Notes under the pieces: model-generated | Told to the model about the DNA's origin: nothing | The model's input: the letters and a program-made list of their open reading frames with translations, nothing else | Databases searched by the model: none | Program-made: the position numbers and the translations under genes | Assembly: GCA_001872575.1 (NCBI GenBank) | Contig: MNWP01000003.1 | Coordinates: 1 to 64,000 of the forward strand | DNA from: Candidatus Peregrinibacteria bacterium CG1_02_54_53 | GTDB lineage: Bacteria; Patescibacteriota; Gracilibacteria; Peribacterales; Peribacteraceae | Length of the DNA stretch: 64,000 bases | Direction of reading: 5' to 3' | Part shown: positions 9,275-18,503 of the stretch, piece after piece | Numbering within the stretch: the first letter of the stretch is position 1 | Layout: the number at the start of each line of letters is the position of its first letter

Positions 9275-10087
9275 CTAGATCGCAGCCACGTCGCAGACGC
9301 CGCGGTACGGACACCACTTGCATGCCGAAGCACTGGGTGTTGGCCGATAATCCTTTGCTGTCATACGCTCATAAATGAGCTTGATCTGCGTGCGTGCATC
9401 TTTGAGTTGAGAAGCTGATCGCATCGTGGCCCGCTCCACTACACCTTCATCAGAGAGAAAGAGCAGAAGGAGCTCGGTACACGGCTTATCGAAGAGTTGC
9501 TCACTGGCAAGAGCGTAAAGTGAGAGTTGCAGATTGGCATCGGCCTGCGCTTCTGTACAAGGGACCGTCGTCTTAAAATCCACGATGCGCACGCCCTGCT
9601 CAACCTGCTCAATGCGATCGAGTCTGCCCGTGATCGTCGTGCCATCCACTTCCACCGAAAATCCCTTCTCGACCGCAATGACTTTTCCGGGAGCGGCAGA
9701 CCACCAAATGAAGAACTGTCGCAGAAGGTTTTCTCCCCTCTTACGAGCGAAGTCTGCCTCAAGTCGTGTTTTGTACGTATCGAAGACAAAGCAATCGTGC
9801 CAGATCTCGATGAGCTTTTCTTCTGTGAGAGCAGGAGGCTCACGTACAGCCTGCTCAACGAATAATCCCAACTGATCCTCGCGCACTTCAGTCTTCTTTT
9901 TCTTCCTATCCCCTAACCCTAATCCTAACCCTAACTCCAGTTCCCCCCATCGCTTCAGCGCATTGTGCACGCTGCCACCGAAACTCTCGCCTTCCGAAAC
10001 CCCCCATGGGATTTTTTTGACGTGCGAAAACTCAAACTGCCGGGGGCATGTCCTATAGCGCCTCAACTGAGAATAACTCAATGCCAT
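9275..10087 (-). CDS. PD-(D/E)XK nuclease with a C-terminal Fe-S cluster motif
   Basis: This 270-residue protein belongs to the RecB/AddB-type nuclease superfamily (PF12705 type). Visible motifs are the N-terminal SYSQLRRYRTCPRQF, GRLDRIE, the catalytic IVDFKTT, QLSLYAL, and a C-terminal CKWCPYRGVC that with the N-terminal Cys would bind a 4Fe-4S cluster. Stand-alone versions act in DNA repair or recombination. A TTAGGG-type microsatellite in the gene encodes a Leu-Gly run (ELELGLGLGLGDRK). A divergent copy of its first 16 codons sits just upstream. Confidence 0.88.
   Translation of the reverse strand: MALSYSQLRRYRTCPRQFEFSHVKKIPWGVSEGESFGGSVHNALKRWGELELGLGLGLGDRKKKKTEVREDQLGLFVEQAVREPPALTEEKLIEIWHDCFVFDTYKTRLEADFARKRGENLLRQFFIWWSAAPGKVIAVEKGFSVEVDGTTITGRLDRIEQVEQGVRIVDFKTTVPCTEAQADANLQLSLYALASEQLFDKPCTELLLLFLSDEGVVERATMRSASQLKDARTQIKLIYERMTAKDYRPTPSASACKWCPYRGVCDVAAI
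9911..9935 (-). repeat. In-frame TTAGGG-type microsatellite
   Basis: On the minus strand TTAGGGTTAGGATTAGGG and one more TTAGGG unit lie in frame in the nuclease gene and encode four Leu-Gly pairs. The same hexamer (as CCCTAA/CCCTAC) occurs in spacers at 19748, 25754 and 40842. Confidence 0.8.
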
Positions 10088-10203
10088 TCATGCATAGTAT
10101 GCCCGAAACCCCGCTGAAAGCCCCGAGTGAAACCGAGGGGAGCGAAGCCGAGGGGCCGGGGACAGGTTCGATAACGCCTGAGCTGGGAGTAGCTCAAAGA
10201 CAT
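10078..10203 (-). pseudogene. Remnant of a paralogous PD-(D/E)XK nuclease 5' end
   Basis: The frame starting at 10203 reads MSLSYSQLRRYRTCPR, nearly identical in protein to the start of the intact nuclease (MALSYSQLRRYRTCPR). Most codons differ at synonymous positions. After this it runs into palindromic GC-rich sequence (PLGFAPLGFTRGFQRGFG) and stops at 10078, overlapping the start of the real gene. The synonymous divergence says the copy is old and was once under protein-level selection. Confidence 0.65.
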
Positions 10204-10310
10204 GTGCGGTCTTGCCCACCGACTCGTCCCCCGAAACCTCGGCGAAGGGGGAAGCTCCGAATGAGCAAAGCGAAAGAGGAGCGAAGGTGGGAGCGTCGAA
10301 GCTGGGAGTA
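10104..10310. repeat. Cluster of GC-rich CTTCGCTC-type palindromes
   Basis: Several overlapping palindromes of the type GAGCGAAGCCGAGGGG, CCCCGAAACCTCGGCGAAGG and GAATGAGCAAAGCGAAAGAG occupy the spacer between the giant gene and the nuclease. No coding frame besides the nuclease remnant is supported here. Confidence 0.5.
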
Positions 10311-10365
10311 GGAGAGGGGCACGGATCAAGTGTACCCTGATACAAGTCCGTGAAGGCGACTTGTC

Positions 10366-13300
10366 TCACCACTCATGCTTCATGTGCGAGAGCATCCGAC
10401 GGTATGGACTTGAGAACACTCCTCCGGTGATCACTTTCTCCTCTAGAAGATTATTGAGCAGTGCATTGAGGAATGCTGCTTTATTCTTCGCATCGCGATA
10501 GTACGGCCAAAGTTCGCCATTCAGATGCGAGAGGTACTCTCGACCGCTCCAGCCATTGCCTCCCTGGTACCTCGCCATACTGAGAATACGATCAAGCTCC
10601 TCGCGACGCACCGCTTCGACATACGCGGAGTCATTTGCTCGGGGATGACCGGTGAGATCCATTGGCGTGATGAGCACCCGGCGAACGAGATCCCGATCTT
10701 CGCGGGTGAATGTTTCGCTTGGCTCCTGCCGCAGGGTCTCAATAGTCGGATGGAAATTCCAATTCTGGCCGCCGCGCGTAACGCGGAAATCGAAAGGAGT
10801 CGGCTCGATCTCCGGATCCGCAGACGATGCGCTCAGTCCGGTTGAGATATCCGCAAACTCAATATCCGAATCACCAAAACGGCCGCGGAATGTCCCCGGC
10901 TTCGCTGTAAACGAATGCAAGTCTGCATCTTCTTCGTACGATCCCGGGACAAAGACAACAGCATTGCCACTATGTGCACGTTGAATGGCTGCTTGGCGCA
11001 GCCGCTCCTGAACTGCAGACTTCTTGGCGCGATCCGGCGCCTCTTTCTCCCACTGAGTAAGTTGCGCCTGCGTCTCAGCTTCATGCCGTTCAGCGGATTG
11101 TTTTTTCTGCTCGGCCTGCTCGGCGGCGCGCTCGGTACGAGTGCGTTTGGCGAGTTCAAGCAACTGTTGGGCGCCCGGACGGACAAGAAATTCCTGCAGT
11201 GTCAGTGCGCGTGCATGACCGTCTATCGAGCTCTTCTCGGGCATACCGGAAAGCTGGAATGTTCCCACACCGCGCTGGAGGACGCTCACTTTGCCGGACG
11301 CAAGATCGCCGAACAGATATGTTGCAAGAACACCCTCATGTCCACCACCCAAATCTTGTTCCTCAAAGAGGACAGCCTGTAAACGACCGGATTCAAACCC
11401 CGATACATCGACATTCGGATTGGCAATTCTGCGGGCGAGACTTCTGTCGGGATAGTGCGCACCACGGATCAAGACAACCGGTCCACTATCACCATAGAAC
11501 TTCTCATACGAGGCGACATGGCGAGGTGCGTCCTGTTGTACGGCTTGCTTCTCGCACAATCGATCAAGCCCTTCCGTGATGTATGCCTTTGCCGCATCGT
11601 AGCTGACAGCATCTCTTGAGCGGCCCAGGACATCGAGAACACTCGTATTCTTATGAAGCGGCGGCTCACCGAGCTTACCTGCCAGCATATTGGCCACGTG
11701 GAACGGTGCTCCGTAGAATGCCTCATCCAATTGATCCACTGCCGACGGCAGATGCGTAATGCGAGAGAGCGACCAGTCATTCCAGCGTTTGCGCTTCGCT
11801 GCGACTTCTTCTCCCAATGTTTGCGCGGCGAGTTGCTTGAGCTGAAGCCGGACAGCAGGATCATCGATCAAGTAATAGAGCTGATCGCGATTGCCAAAGT
11901 CGAGATGCTTCGAAAGACCCGCAACGGCACCGGCCGTTAACGTAAAGAGCTCGGGGTTCTGGAGGAACTTTTCTGCACGAGTGTCTCCCGAAGTCTGTCG
12001 TACCTGTGCAAGCAACGACTGCAACGCCAGCTCCGCGCGTGTCTTGCCTTTGTTTTGCTCGAAGACATGTGGATCCACCTTGCTGAGCTGCTGACCAAAG
12101 ACCTGTACGCCACCCAGCGCCTGCACAATTTGGCTGAAAGAGGCGCGATGCTCATCTCCTTCGGGGACAGTATCGAGGAGCGTGCGGTACTCCAAATATC
12201 GCTTTTCGCGGATGTGCTGAAGGTAACACACAGCCGAACGTCGCATAGCCTCGCGAATATCCATCAGTGTCACATTTGTTCCCACAATCCCCAGGGCATT
12301 CGTTCCGACTTCCCCCCGAAGCGCCGATTGAAGCGAGATGTTTCCTGCATGAACCGAAGCAAAGAGCTGTACCGAGAACATCGGCATAACGAACTGCTCA
12401 AAATCTTCGCGGTAAAACCGGTCCAGAATATCGGGAGACCACATCCCCCCCAAGCATTCATTCATGACCTCCGGCGCATGCTGCATCATCTCACGCACGA
12501 AAATGCCGTAAAGCATGCGCTTACGGAGCTCCGGCTTGTCTGCATTGCCATCCGTAGGTGACTCACTCGAAGACGGCCACAAATCCGAAAGCATCCAACT
12601 CGACGCCCTCTCAATCCAGTCGTACTCCGTTTCACCTGTCGTCTGCTGCGCGCCAAGAATCGCCAACAACCACGGAGGTGCGTCGTGAAGAAACAAACGC
12701 ATCTTATTCTGTTCCCACGCATTGATACCCGCACGAATCGTGATTTCGACACCAGCGATCACGAGTCCGGCAGGACCGGTGAATGCCTTTGCTCCTACAA
12801 GAATCGTTGCGGCCAAACCTGCCGCGGTGTTGACCGTTCGAAGCTTCTGAGCCAACTCACGCTCATCAAATGCGCCACCCACATGTGTGTCAATCTGTCG
12901 CTGCAATCCGCGAAGCGACACCTCTACGCCTGAGGCAGGGTGCCGGTATACACCGTACGAAACGCGCTCAAATTGACTGCCATTTCGCTCAAGATCCTGA
13001 CGCAATTGATCGATAACAGATTCGGCGTACTCTGTTGCGCGATCGCGCTGCTGCTGTATTTCATCGATCTCGACGTAATCTCCGTAGAGCGCCAGAGCCT
13101 GTACACCAACACCGGCCACATACAGCGTGCGAGCACCCGGCGAAGCGGTGCGCCACTCGTTCATCCAGTGTCTCCCCCATCGACCCGCCGTGCCGCTCGC
13201 GACATCGCGTGCCACGTTGATCCCCGCGGCAAGCTTATCGGTCAGCAGCACGTTCATATGAGGGCGTGCTGCCAGACGAACAGCCTTCCGAACACCGCCA

Positions 13301-15879
13301 TTGGTGACAATGCTACGCGCTTTCGCAATGACCTCGTCACACAGCGCAATGGCAGGGTGACCCTTGGGCAGAGCGGCACGACGGGCGACCAGATCATCGA
13401 GAAACAAATTCCATGCACGTTTGGAATCGAGGCCACGGAAGGTACGCACGAAGTTGTCATACATAATATTACCCAATGATTTATCGAGATCAATGATCTT
13501 CGAAATCTTGCCATCAAGATCATTGATCAATTCTTTCGCAGTCCGTGCGTCGGGAGCTGAGGCAATCCATGGACGCAGAATGGTAGCTTTGAGAACACGG
13601 GCAGGAAGGGGCGGGGCGGCTAATCCCGCCTTCATCCGATCTGCACGGAAGATGACATCGGCGGGGGTAACGCTCAGATCCGAATACACTTTGGCAACAT
13701 ACCCGGCAAAGAGAAGCGCCGGAGTCGCAACAAGCGGATAGCGAACGTACGCGCTCTTCATCCACGCAGCCCCCTCGCGGGGACCAAGAATAGCAGCGGT
13801 AAGCGCCGCCTGCGCACCTTTCTCTGTGAGAAAACTGAGCATGCGCTGACCGTTTTCGATAAGTTCAGGAGGCATCTCCGGCCAGTCCCCTTCCTCGGCC
13901 ATCGTCTGCAGGGATGTTTCTCCCATAGCAAGAATCATCTGTGAATGTGCATCTTTGAGCAGCCGCTCATCCTGCAACGTAACGTACTTGAAGATCTCCG
14001 CCTGCATGAGAAGAATTCCTACGGGATTCCCCCGCTGCATCATGCGCTGGTAGAGATACAAACGCACCGACTGCGACACGGGCATGCGATCCATGAGAAT
14101 CGTCCGAACGATGGCCATGTTCTCCGCTTTCGAATTGCTCCAGTTCTGATCGGGGAAAATCTTATGGAAGAATGGAAGCATGAACGTGGGCGTCTCGTCT
14201 TCCATTGCAGCACAGACACTCGCGAGCACTGCTGCAGGAGCGGCATCCGGTCCTTGAGCGGGAGCCTGGTGTGCTTGCCGAAATCCATGTGCACTCACGC
14301 CGCCTTGCTCAAGAGCAAACTTCATGATGTCGAACGGTTGAATGTTTTTAAGTGCCTCCTCAGAAAGTCCAAGCCGCTCGCGCGACTCATCAATAATCAA
14401 CGCTAATTCGCCTTCGGCTCCGCTGGCGAGGTACAACTGTTCGGGATTGAGAAGATTCTTCAGCTTCTTTGGATCACCTTCTGCAGCAACAACCGTTTCA
14501 ATGATGCCGGCCACGGCCTCTGCGCCCTGAGCAAAAGCCTGAACGAAATCTCGCATGGTCATGGCCTCGATATCAGCCGGACTCAAATCATCACGGGATG
14601 CGAGAAGCGCCTGGCGTTTATTCCAACAGAGAAGAATGACGTACTTGGCCGCAGCCTCACGACGCTCTTTATCTTCACCGAGCACCGTCACGCTCTCGGG
14701 ACGAATCGTGACTTCATTGGCTGCAGCCTCTGCTTGCGCAGGATCAGCCGTAATGCACTGAAAGAGATCTCGAAGAGGGCGATCTTGGTTCGCTTTGATA
14801 AAGTCATTCACCTGTGCCTCGTGCACGGTACCCAAGTCGGGGGAAGCGGGATAAATAGCCAGGAGCCCACGCGCGAGCAACCGTACGCCCGCGGCTTTCA
14901 TCACACTCTCGGCGTCTTCGCGCATCTGCTCAGGAACCTGCGGGCCTGGTGCAGATTGTGCTGCATCCGGAGTGCTCTCCTGAGTACGACGCTTTTCAAG
15001 TTCACGATCGAACTCGCCAATCTTCTCAACGAGCTTATCTTTCTCTGCCTGCAATGCGTGCACCTGCGCCTTTGCCATATCAGTCCCGCTCTGCATCGCA
15101 GCATCAATACGTGCAATCTGCTCTTCGGCTGCATGCTTGGCAGCCAGTATTTTTTCTGTCGCACCCTTAAGATTGCCCATGAATTCTTTTGCGTACTTCT
15201 CTAGGCCCTTATATCCGAGGTATCCGGCAACGCCGGCAATGGTCAGCAATCCGGCACCAATCAGCGTCTTCGTAAACCACCCCATACCCTCTTTTGTCTT
15301 TGCTGCAGCTTTCTTTGTGCCTCCCCACAGCCATCTCATCAATCGGTACGCGCCGTACGTCAGAGCGGCTGCGCCCAATCCGATGCCGACATGCGTCATT
15401 TTTTCTTTCGTGGAGGACTGCTCCCAGTACTCCTTGGCACGCTTCCAATTGCGCGACAAAAAACCCTGCTCCGCCTCAGAGGGGGCGGGAGTTTCGGTCG
15501 CGGTCGGGATCATCGTGGGCTGAGAAACCTCAGGCTGTTCAACTGCTGCAGCCGGCGCTTCAGCCTGAAGCAAGGACGCCTCTGGGGTATTGAGTGACTG
15601 ACGCATACGTTCAATTTTCTTAAGAAGGGCAATCTGCTCCTCCTGCGACTGCGTACGGTGTGAAACACGTTCCTGAAGCCGGCTCAGGTTCGCATCGGCA
15701 ATGTGGCGCTGCTTCGTATCGAGCTTCTGCCCTTCTGCCACCATCGCACGATACACATCGGATTGCTCAGGAATCTCCATAACGATCTTTTCGAGGTCAT
15801 CTGTAGTGGCATGCTCATCTGTGAGACGATCCAATACGGCCTTCGGACGCTCTCTTGGAACCTCTGTATTTTGCGGCAT
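10366..15879 (-). CDS. Giant multi-pass membrane protein of unknown function (about 1,837 residues)
   Basis: This is the last and largest gene of a five-gene operon. The start MPQNTEVPRERP is preferred because the sister genes also begin with polar, Pro/Glu-rich N-termini; an ATG at 15948 would add 23 residues. Hydrophobic helices lie at about residues 161-187, 197-222, 710-735, 916-935 and 1016-1046. Coiled-coil stretches lie at about 225-290 and 1573-1635 (ERAAEQAEQKKQSAERHEAE). The long segments between are mainly helical, and the C-terminal part contains mixed beta-like segments (VVLIRGAHYPDRSLARRI). No enzymatic motif was recognised. It ends in TGA followed by a GACAAGTC hairpin. Base composition matches neighbouring genes. 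Confidence 0.75.
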   Translation of the reverse strand: MPQNTEVPRERPKAVLDRLTDEHATTDDLEKIVMEIPEQSDVYRAMVAEGQKLDTKQRHIADANLSRLQERVSHRTQSQEEQIALLKKIERMRQSLNTPEASLLQAEAPAAAVEQPEVSQPTMIPTATETPAPSEAEQGFLSRNWKRAKEYWEQSSTKEKMTHVGIGLGAAALTYGAYRLMRWLWGGTKKAAAKTKEGMGWFTKTLIGAGLLTIAGVAGYLGYKGLEKYAKEFMGNLKGATEKILAAKHAAEEQIARIDAAMQSGTDMAKAQVHALQAEKDKLVEKIGEFDRELEKRRTQESTPDAAQSAPGPQVPEQMREDAESVMKAAGVRLLARGLLAIYPASPDLGTVHEAQVNDFIKANQDRPLRDLFQCITADPAQAEAAANEVTIRPESVTVLGEDKERREAAAKYVILLCWNKRQALLASRDDLSPADIEAMTMRDFVQAFAQGAEAVAGIIETVVAAEGDPKKLKNLLNPEQLYLASGAEGELALIIDESRERLGLSEEALKNIQPFDIMKFALEQGGVSAHGFRQAHQAPAQGPDAAPAAVLASVCAAMEDETPTFMLPFFHKIFPDQNWSNSKAENMAIVRTILMDRMPVSQSVRLYLYQRMMQRGNPVGILLMQAEIFKYVTLQDERLLKDAHSQMILAMGETSLQTMAEEGDWPEMPPELIENGQRMLSFLTEKGAQAALTAAILGPREGAAWMKSAYVRYPLVATPALLFAGYVAKVYSDLSVTPADVIFRADRMKAGLAAPPLPARVLKATILRPWIASAPDARTAKELINDLDGKISKIIDLDKSLGNIMYDNFVRTFRGLDSKRAWNLFLDDLVARRAALPKGHPAIALCDEVIAKARSIVTNGGVRKAVRLAARPHMNVLLTDKLAAGINVARDVASGTAGRWGRHWMNEWRTASPGARTLYVAGVGVQALALYGDYVEIDEIQQQRDRATEYAESVIDQLRQDLERNGSQFERVSYGVYRHPASGVEVSLRGLQRQIDTHVGGAFDERELAQKLRTVNTAAGLAATILVGAKAFTGPAGLVIAGVEITIRAGINAWEQNKMRLFLHDAPPWLLAILGAQQTTGETEYDWIERASSWMLSDLWPSSSESPTDGNADKPELRKRMLYGIFVREMMQHAPEVMNECLGGMWSPDILDRFYREDFEQFVMPMFSVQLFASVHAGNISLQSALRGEVGTNALGIVGTNVTLMDIREAMRRSAVCYLQHIREKRYLEYRTLLDTVPEGDEHRASFSQIVQALGGVQVFGQQLSKVDPHVFEQNKGKTRAELALQSLLAQVRQTSGDTRAEKFLQNPELFTLTAGAVAGLSKHLDFGNRDQLYYLIDDPAVRLQLKQLAAQTLGEEVAAKRKRWNDWSLSRITHLPSAVDQLDEAFYGAPFHVANMLAGKLGEPPLHKNTSVLDVLGRSRDAVSYDAAKAYITEGLDRLCEKQAVQQDAPRHVASYEKFYGDSGPVVLIRGAHYPDRSLARRIANPNVDVSGFESGRLQAVLFEEQDLGGGHEGVLATYLFGDLASGKVSVLQRGVGTFQLSGMPEKSSIDGHARALTLQEFLVRPGAQQLLELAKRTRTERAAEQAEQKKQSAERHEAETQAQLTQWEKEAPDRAKKSAVQERLRQAAIQRAHSGNAVVFVPGSYEEDADLHSFTAKPGTFRGRFGDSDIEFADISTGLSASSADPEIEPTPFDFRVTRGGQNWNFHPTIETLRQEPSETFTREDRDLVRRVLITPMDLTGHPRANDSAYVEAVRREELDRILSMARYQGGNGWSGREYLSHLNGELWPYYRDAKNKAAFLNALLNNLLEEKVITGGVFSSPYRRMLSHMKHEW

Positions 15880-15956
15880 TTGACGAAAGAGAAGCCGCCC
15901 CTCACAGAGCGATTCAGAATGCCTCAAAAAGAAGTGATATAGATGCATAGAAAGTA

Positions 15957-16139
15957 TTAATGAAACAGTCTTCTAACAAAACCACGCACGCCTCTGCCTG
16001 CAGCACGAACTATTCCGCCTGCAAATTCACCGCCAATTTCCAGTGCGTCCCCCAATACATCACTAACGCGGGCAGTAACACTGCTTTGCACATGTTCGAC
16101 GGGTGACCGCATTGCCGGATCACGATCGAGGGATTTCAT
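15957..16139 (-). CDS. Small amphipathic protein of the giant-protein operon
   Basis: This 60-residue protein is polar at the N-terminus (MKSLDRDPAMRSPVEHVQ), with a Gly/Ala/Val helix in the middle and a basic C-terminus (GRGVRGFVRRLFH). It could lie on a membrane surface. It sits 26 bases after the 281-residue gene and just before the giant gene. Position is the main evidence that it is real. The family is not recognised. Confidence 0.5.
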   Translation of the reverse strand: MKSLDRDPAMRSPVEHVQSSVTARVSDVLGDALEIGGEFAGGIVRAAGRGVRGFVRRLFH

Positions 16140-16165
16140 AGAAAAACCGGAAAAACAGGAAATAA

Positions 16166-17011
16166 TTACTGTGTGCGTCTGGTTTTCATCTTTGCGAGAT
16201 ACCCCAACGGTACCGAAACCGGTGCAATGATGCCTCGTGCCATCGTACCCACAAGACCTGCAGGGGCGCTGCCACGAACACGCTGATGCCAGCGCCCAAG
16301 ACCATAGAGAGTGGCTCCTCCGGCCAGAGGCAAGGCTGCACCGGTTGCCAATCCTGTAAGAACTCCCGCTCCCTGCATGGCGCCCATTATTCCCAGACCC
16401 GAAGAGGAGGCTCCGACTGCGTTGGCGGCAGCAGAGAGACCGAGATACGGGGTGAGTGCCATCGTCGTTGCCGCACCGGCGGCAGCACCCGCCAGAGATC
16501 CGGCAACAGGATGTTTGAGTTTCTTTCCGAGATAATAGCCCACCGCCCCTCCCGCTGCGGGGATTCCCAATGTAAGCCCTAATGTGCCAGCGGAAGGCAA
16601 GAAACCTGCTGCCGCAGCTCTTGCCGTGGGAGCAACGATCGCCGACCCATATGCGGGCAACACCGACGCGGCGGCGGCCGTGCCGAGTGCTGCCGCAGTT
16701 GCACCCTGTATGGCAGGTTCTTGCTCAGACACTTCAGCCAAGGGCATTTCACGAGATACTAGAGATTCCACAGGAAGAACCCGTGCGGGCTCTACGGGTT
16801 TTCGAACGGAGGTCTCGGTGGCTCGATTGGGGTTTCTCTGTTGCTTCTCTCGCTCAGATTCTTTGGCGACATCCGCCGCCAACGAAAGAAAGGGGGCTGC
16901 ACGATCACGCGTGTTCGAGATACCGCGCTGTACATGCAATGAGTTTTGCGCCTGCGGAGGAAACGAGGGCTGCTGAGGTGTTTCGGGAATGTGTGATGTG
17001 GATTTGTGCAT
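16166..17011 (-). CDS. Ala/Gly-rich membrane protein of the giant-protein operon
   Basis: This 281-residue protein has about 100 polar N-terminal residues and then an unusually Ala/Gly-rich hydrophobic region (about residues 104-230) with several possible helices, such as GLTLGIPAAGGAVGYYLG and AGSLAGAAAGAATTMALT. The glycine-zipper-like pattern resembles small pore or anchor proteins. It ends basic (KMKTRRTQ). It lies 20 bases after the 484-residue gene. The family is not recognised. Confidence 0.6.
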   Translation of the reverse strand: MHKSTSHIPETPQQPSFPPQAQNSLHVQRGISNTRDRAAPFLSLAADVAKESEREKQQRNPNRATETSVRKPVEPARVLPVESLVSREMPLAEVSEQEPAIQGATAAALGTAAAASVLPAYGSAIVAPTARAAAAGFLPSAGTLGLTLGIPAAGGAVGYYLGKKLKHPVAGSLAGAAAGAATTMALTPYLGLSAAANAVGASSSGLGIMGAMQGAGVLTGLATGAALPLAGGATLYGLGRWHQRVRGSAPAGLVGTMARGIIAPVSVPLGYLAKMKTRRTQ

Positions 17012-17031
17012 GATTATTAAAAATGGAAAAA

Positions 17032-18486
17032 TTACGCAGAAGGCACGACTTCGAACGTCATCTTGCGTTTCTTTTCGGCTCCGGCGCTGTTGCGGTATGC
17101 CACTTCGAGCGTGTCTGTGCCACCGGCGACAGCCTGTGCTACACGACTCGGCTCCTGCTCCGTCACGGTGACAGTGCCCGACAATCCGATTGCTCCTGTG
17201 ATGGCCACAGTTCCATCGCTGATTTTTTCAACCTTGGTAACGGATGCCGTCGGCGTGAAGAAGAGCACATGCGGCTTAACGCGGTATTTATTGTCACCCA
17301 TTTTCAAAAGTGTTTCGCCATTCTCCTGCACCTTAGCGATTTCCATTCCGTCAATCGTGAGCGACTGCACCTCGGTACGTGTGAGTTGCTCGGGAGATGC
17401 CACAGGAGCGGCAGCCGGAGCGGCATCGGGTGCAGATTGCGGATTCGCTGCAGGGGCACCGGCTGCGGCAGGCACAGTCGCTGGAGCCGCTCCGGGAACA
17501 GGAGTAGGTGCTGCAGCGGGAGTTGCCAGCTTCTGGGCAACGACCTCATCGGCCGCCTGTTCGAGCTGCAATTGTGTAACTTTCAAAGGAATCACGGTGC
17601 GGTTAGCAGGATTTTCACGCAGCTTGAGCGCAACCAGTCGGCAGTACTCATCGAACGAAATGGTTTGTCCCGTCACGGCAATCATCTGGAACTTCTCCAT
17701 GAACGGCTGAAGCGAGAACTCCTGATCGGGCGCATTGGGCAACGCCTCGATTTTGAATTTGGCAAAGTTTTTGTATGCAACGCCGAAATCCCCCATGACG
17801 AAATTGAGGGGCTTCTTGATCCAGTCAGGCAGATAGTCATCCACGGATGCTGCAAGCGAGCCGAACATCTGTGCTGATTTCTCTCGGAACCACGCGAATC
17901 CGGTACCGACAGCGGCTATTGCGGCAGTCACACCTCCAACAAGTTCTTTCCATCCTTTTCCTCCCCACTTCTTCGTCCATCCCCAACTACTTTTGAGCCA
18001 ACTCTGTACGGTCTCCGCTCCACTCGTGAGCTTGTCACCTGTCCACGCCATCCAGCCTTCGGGCTTGTCCTGCCCTCGGCCCTGAGAGGGCTCGGGCCCG
18101 CGAATGGGAGCGGAGTCGAGGGGCTTCTCGGGGGAAGATCCAACGGGAGCAGTGGGAATTTGTTCGGCCGACGGCGCCGGTCTGGCGGCATCAATCTGCG
18201 CACGCAGCGCCGCTTTGCGCTCATCGACAAAGTTGAGGATGCCAATGCGACCATCGAGCAGCTCTGCGGGAATCTCAGCCTGTCGTGCTCCGACACGCGC
18301 ACTCAGCTCTTCAAGCTGTTCTTTGTTCATGCGCGATACGGCACTTTTCATGATGGCCGTTTTACCCTCATCGGTACTCTGCAACGCAACTTCTGTTTTG
18401 AGCTGCTGCAGAATTCTGTTCACCTGCTCCTTTGCCTCTTGCGAGGCATCGGGGGAAGGATTTGGTGTTTCTGTTGGCAACGTCAT
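17032..18486 (-). CDS. Single-pass protein with a beta-rich tail, giant-protein operon
   Basis: This 484-residue protein starts with a helical, charged region (about 1-100), then a Pro/Gln-rich linker. One likely membrane helix follows at about 175-198 (VGGVTAAIAAVGTGFAWF). Residues about 320-365 are Ala/Pro-rich. The last 110 residues are a beta-rich, Ig-like tail (GTVAITGAIGLSGTVTVTE, TLEVAYRNSAGAEKKRKM). The domain order suggests membrane anchoring with an exposed C-terminal domain. It lies 17 bases after the first gene of the operon. Confidence 0.65.
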   Translation of the reverse strand: MTLPTETPNPSPDASQEAKEQVNRILQQLKTEVALQSTDEGKTAIMKSAVSRMNKEQLEELSARVGARQAEIPAELLDGRIGILNFVDERKAALRAQIDAARPAPSAEQIPTAPVGSSPEKPLDSAPIRGPEPSQGRGQDKPEGWMAWTGDKLTSGAETVQSWLKSSWGWTKKWGGKGWKELVGGVTAAIAAVGTGFAWFREKSAQMFGSLAASVDDYLPDWIKKPLNFVMGDFGVAYKNFAKFKIEALPNAPDQEFSLQPFMEKFQMIAVTGQTISFDEYCRLVALKLRENPANRTVIPLKVTQLQLEQAADEVVAQKLATPAAAPTPVPGAAPATVPAAAGAPAANPQSAPDAAPAAAPVASPEQLTRTEVQSLTIDGMEIAKVQENGETLLKMGDNKYRVKPHVLFFTPTASVTKVEKISDGTVAITGAIGLSGTVTVTEQEPSRVAQAVAGGTDTLEVAYRNSAGAEKKRKMTFEVVPSA

Positions 18487-18503
18487 GATGATGGAATGAA
18501 AAA

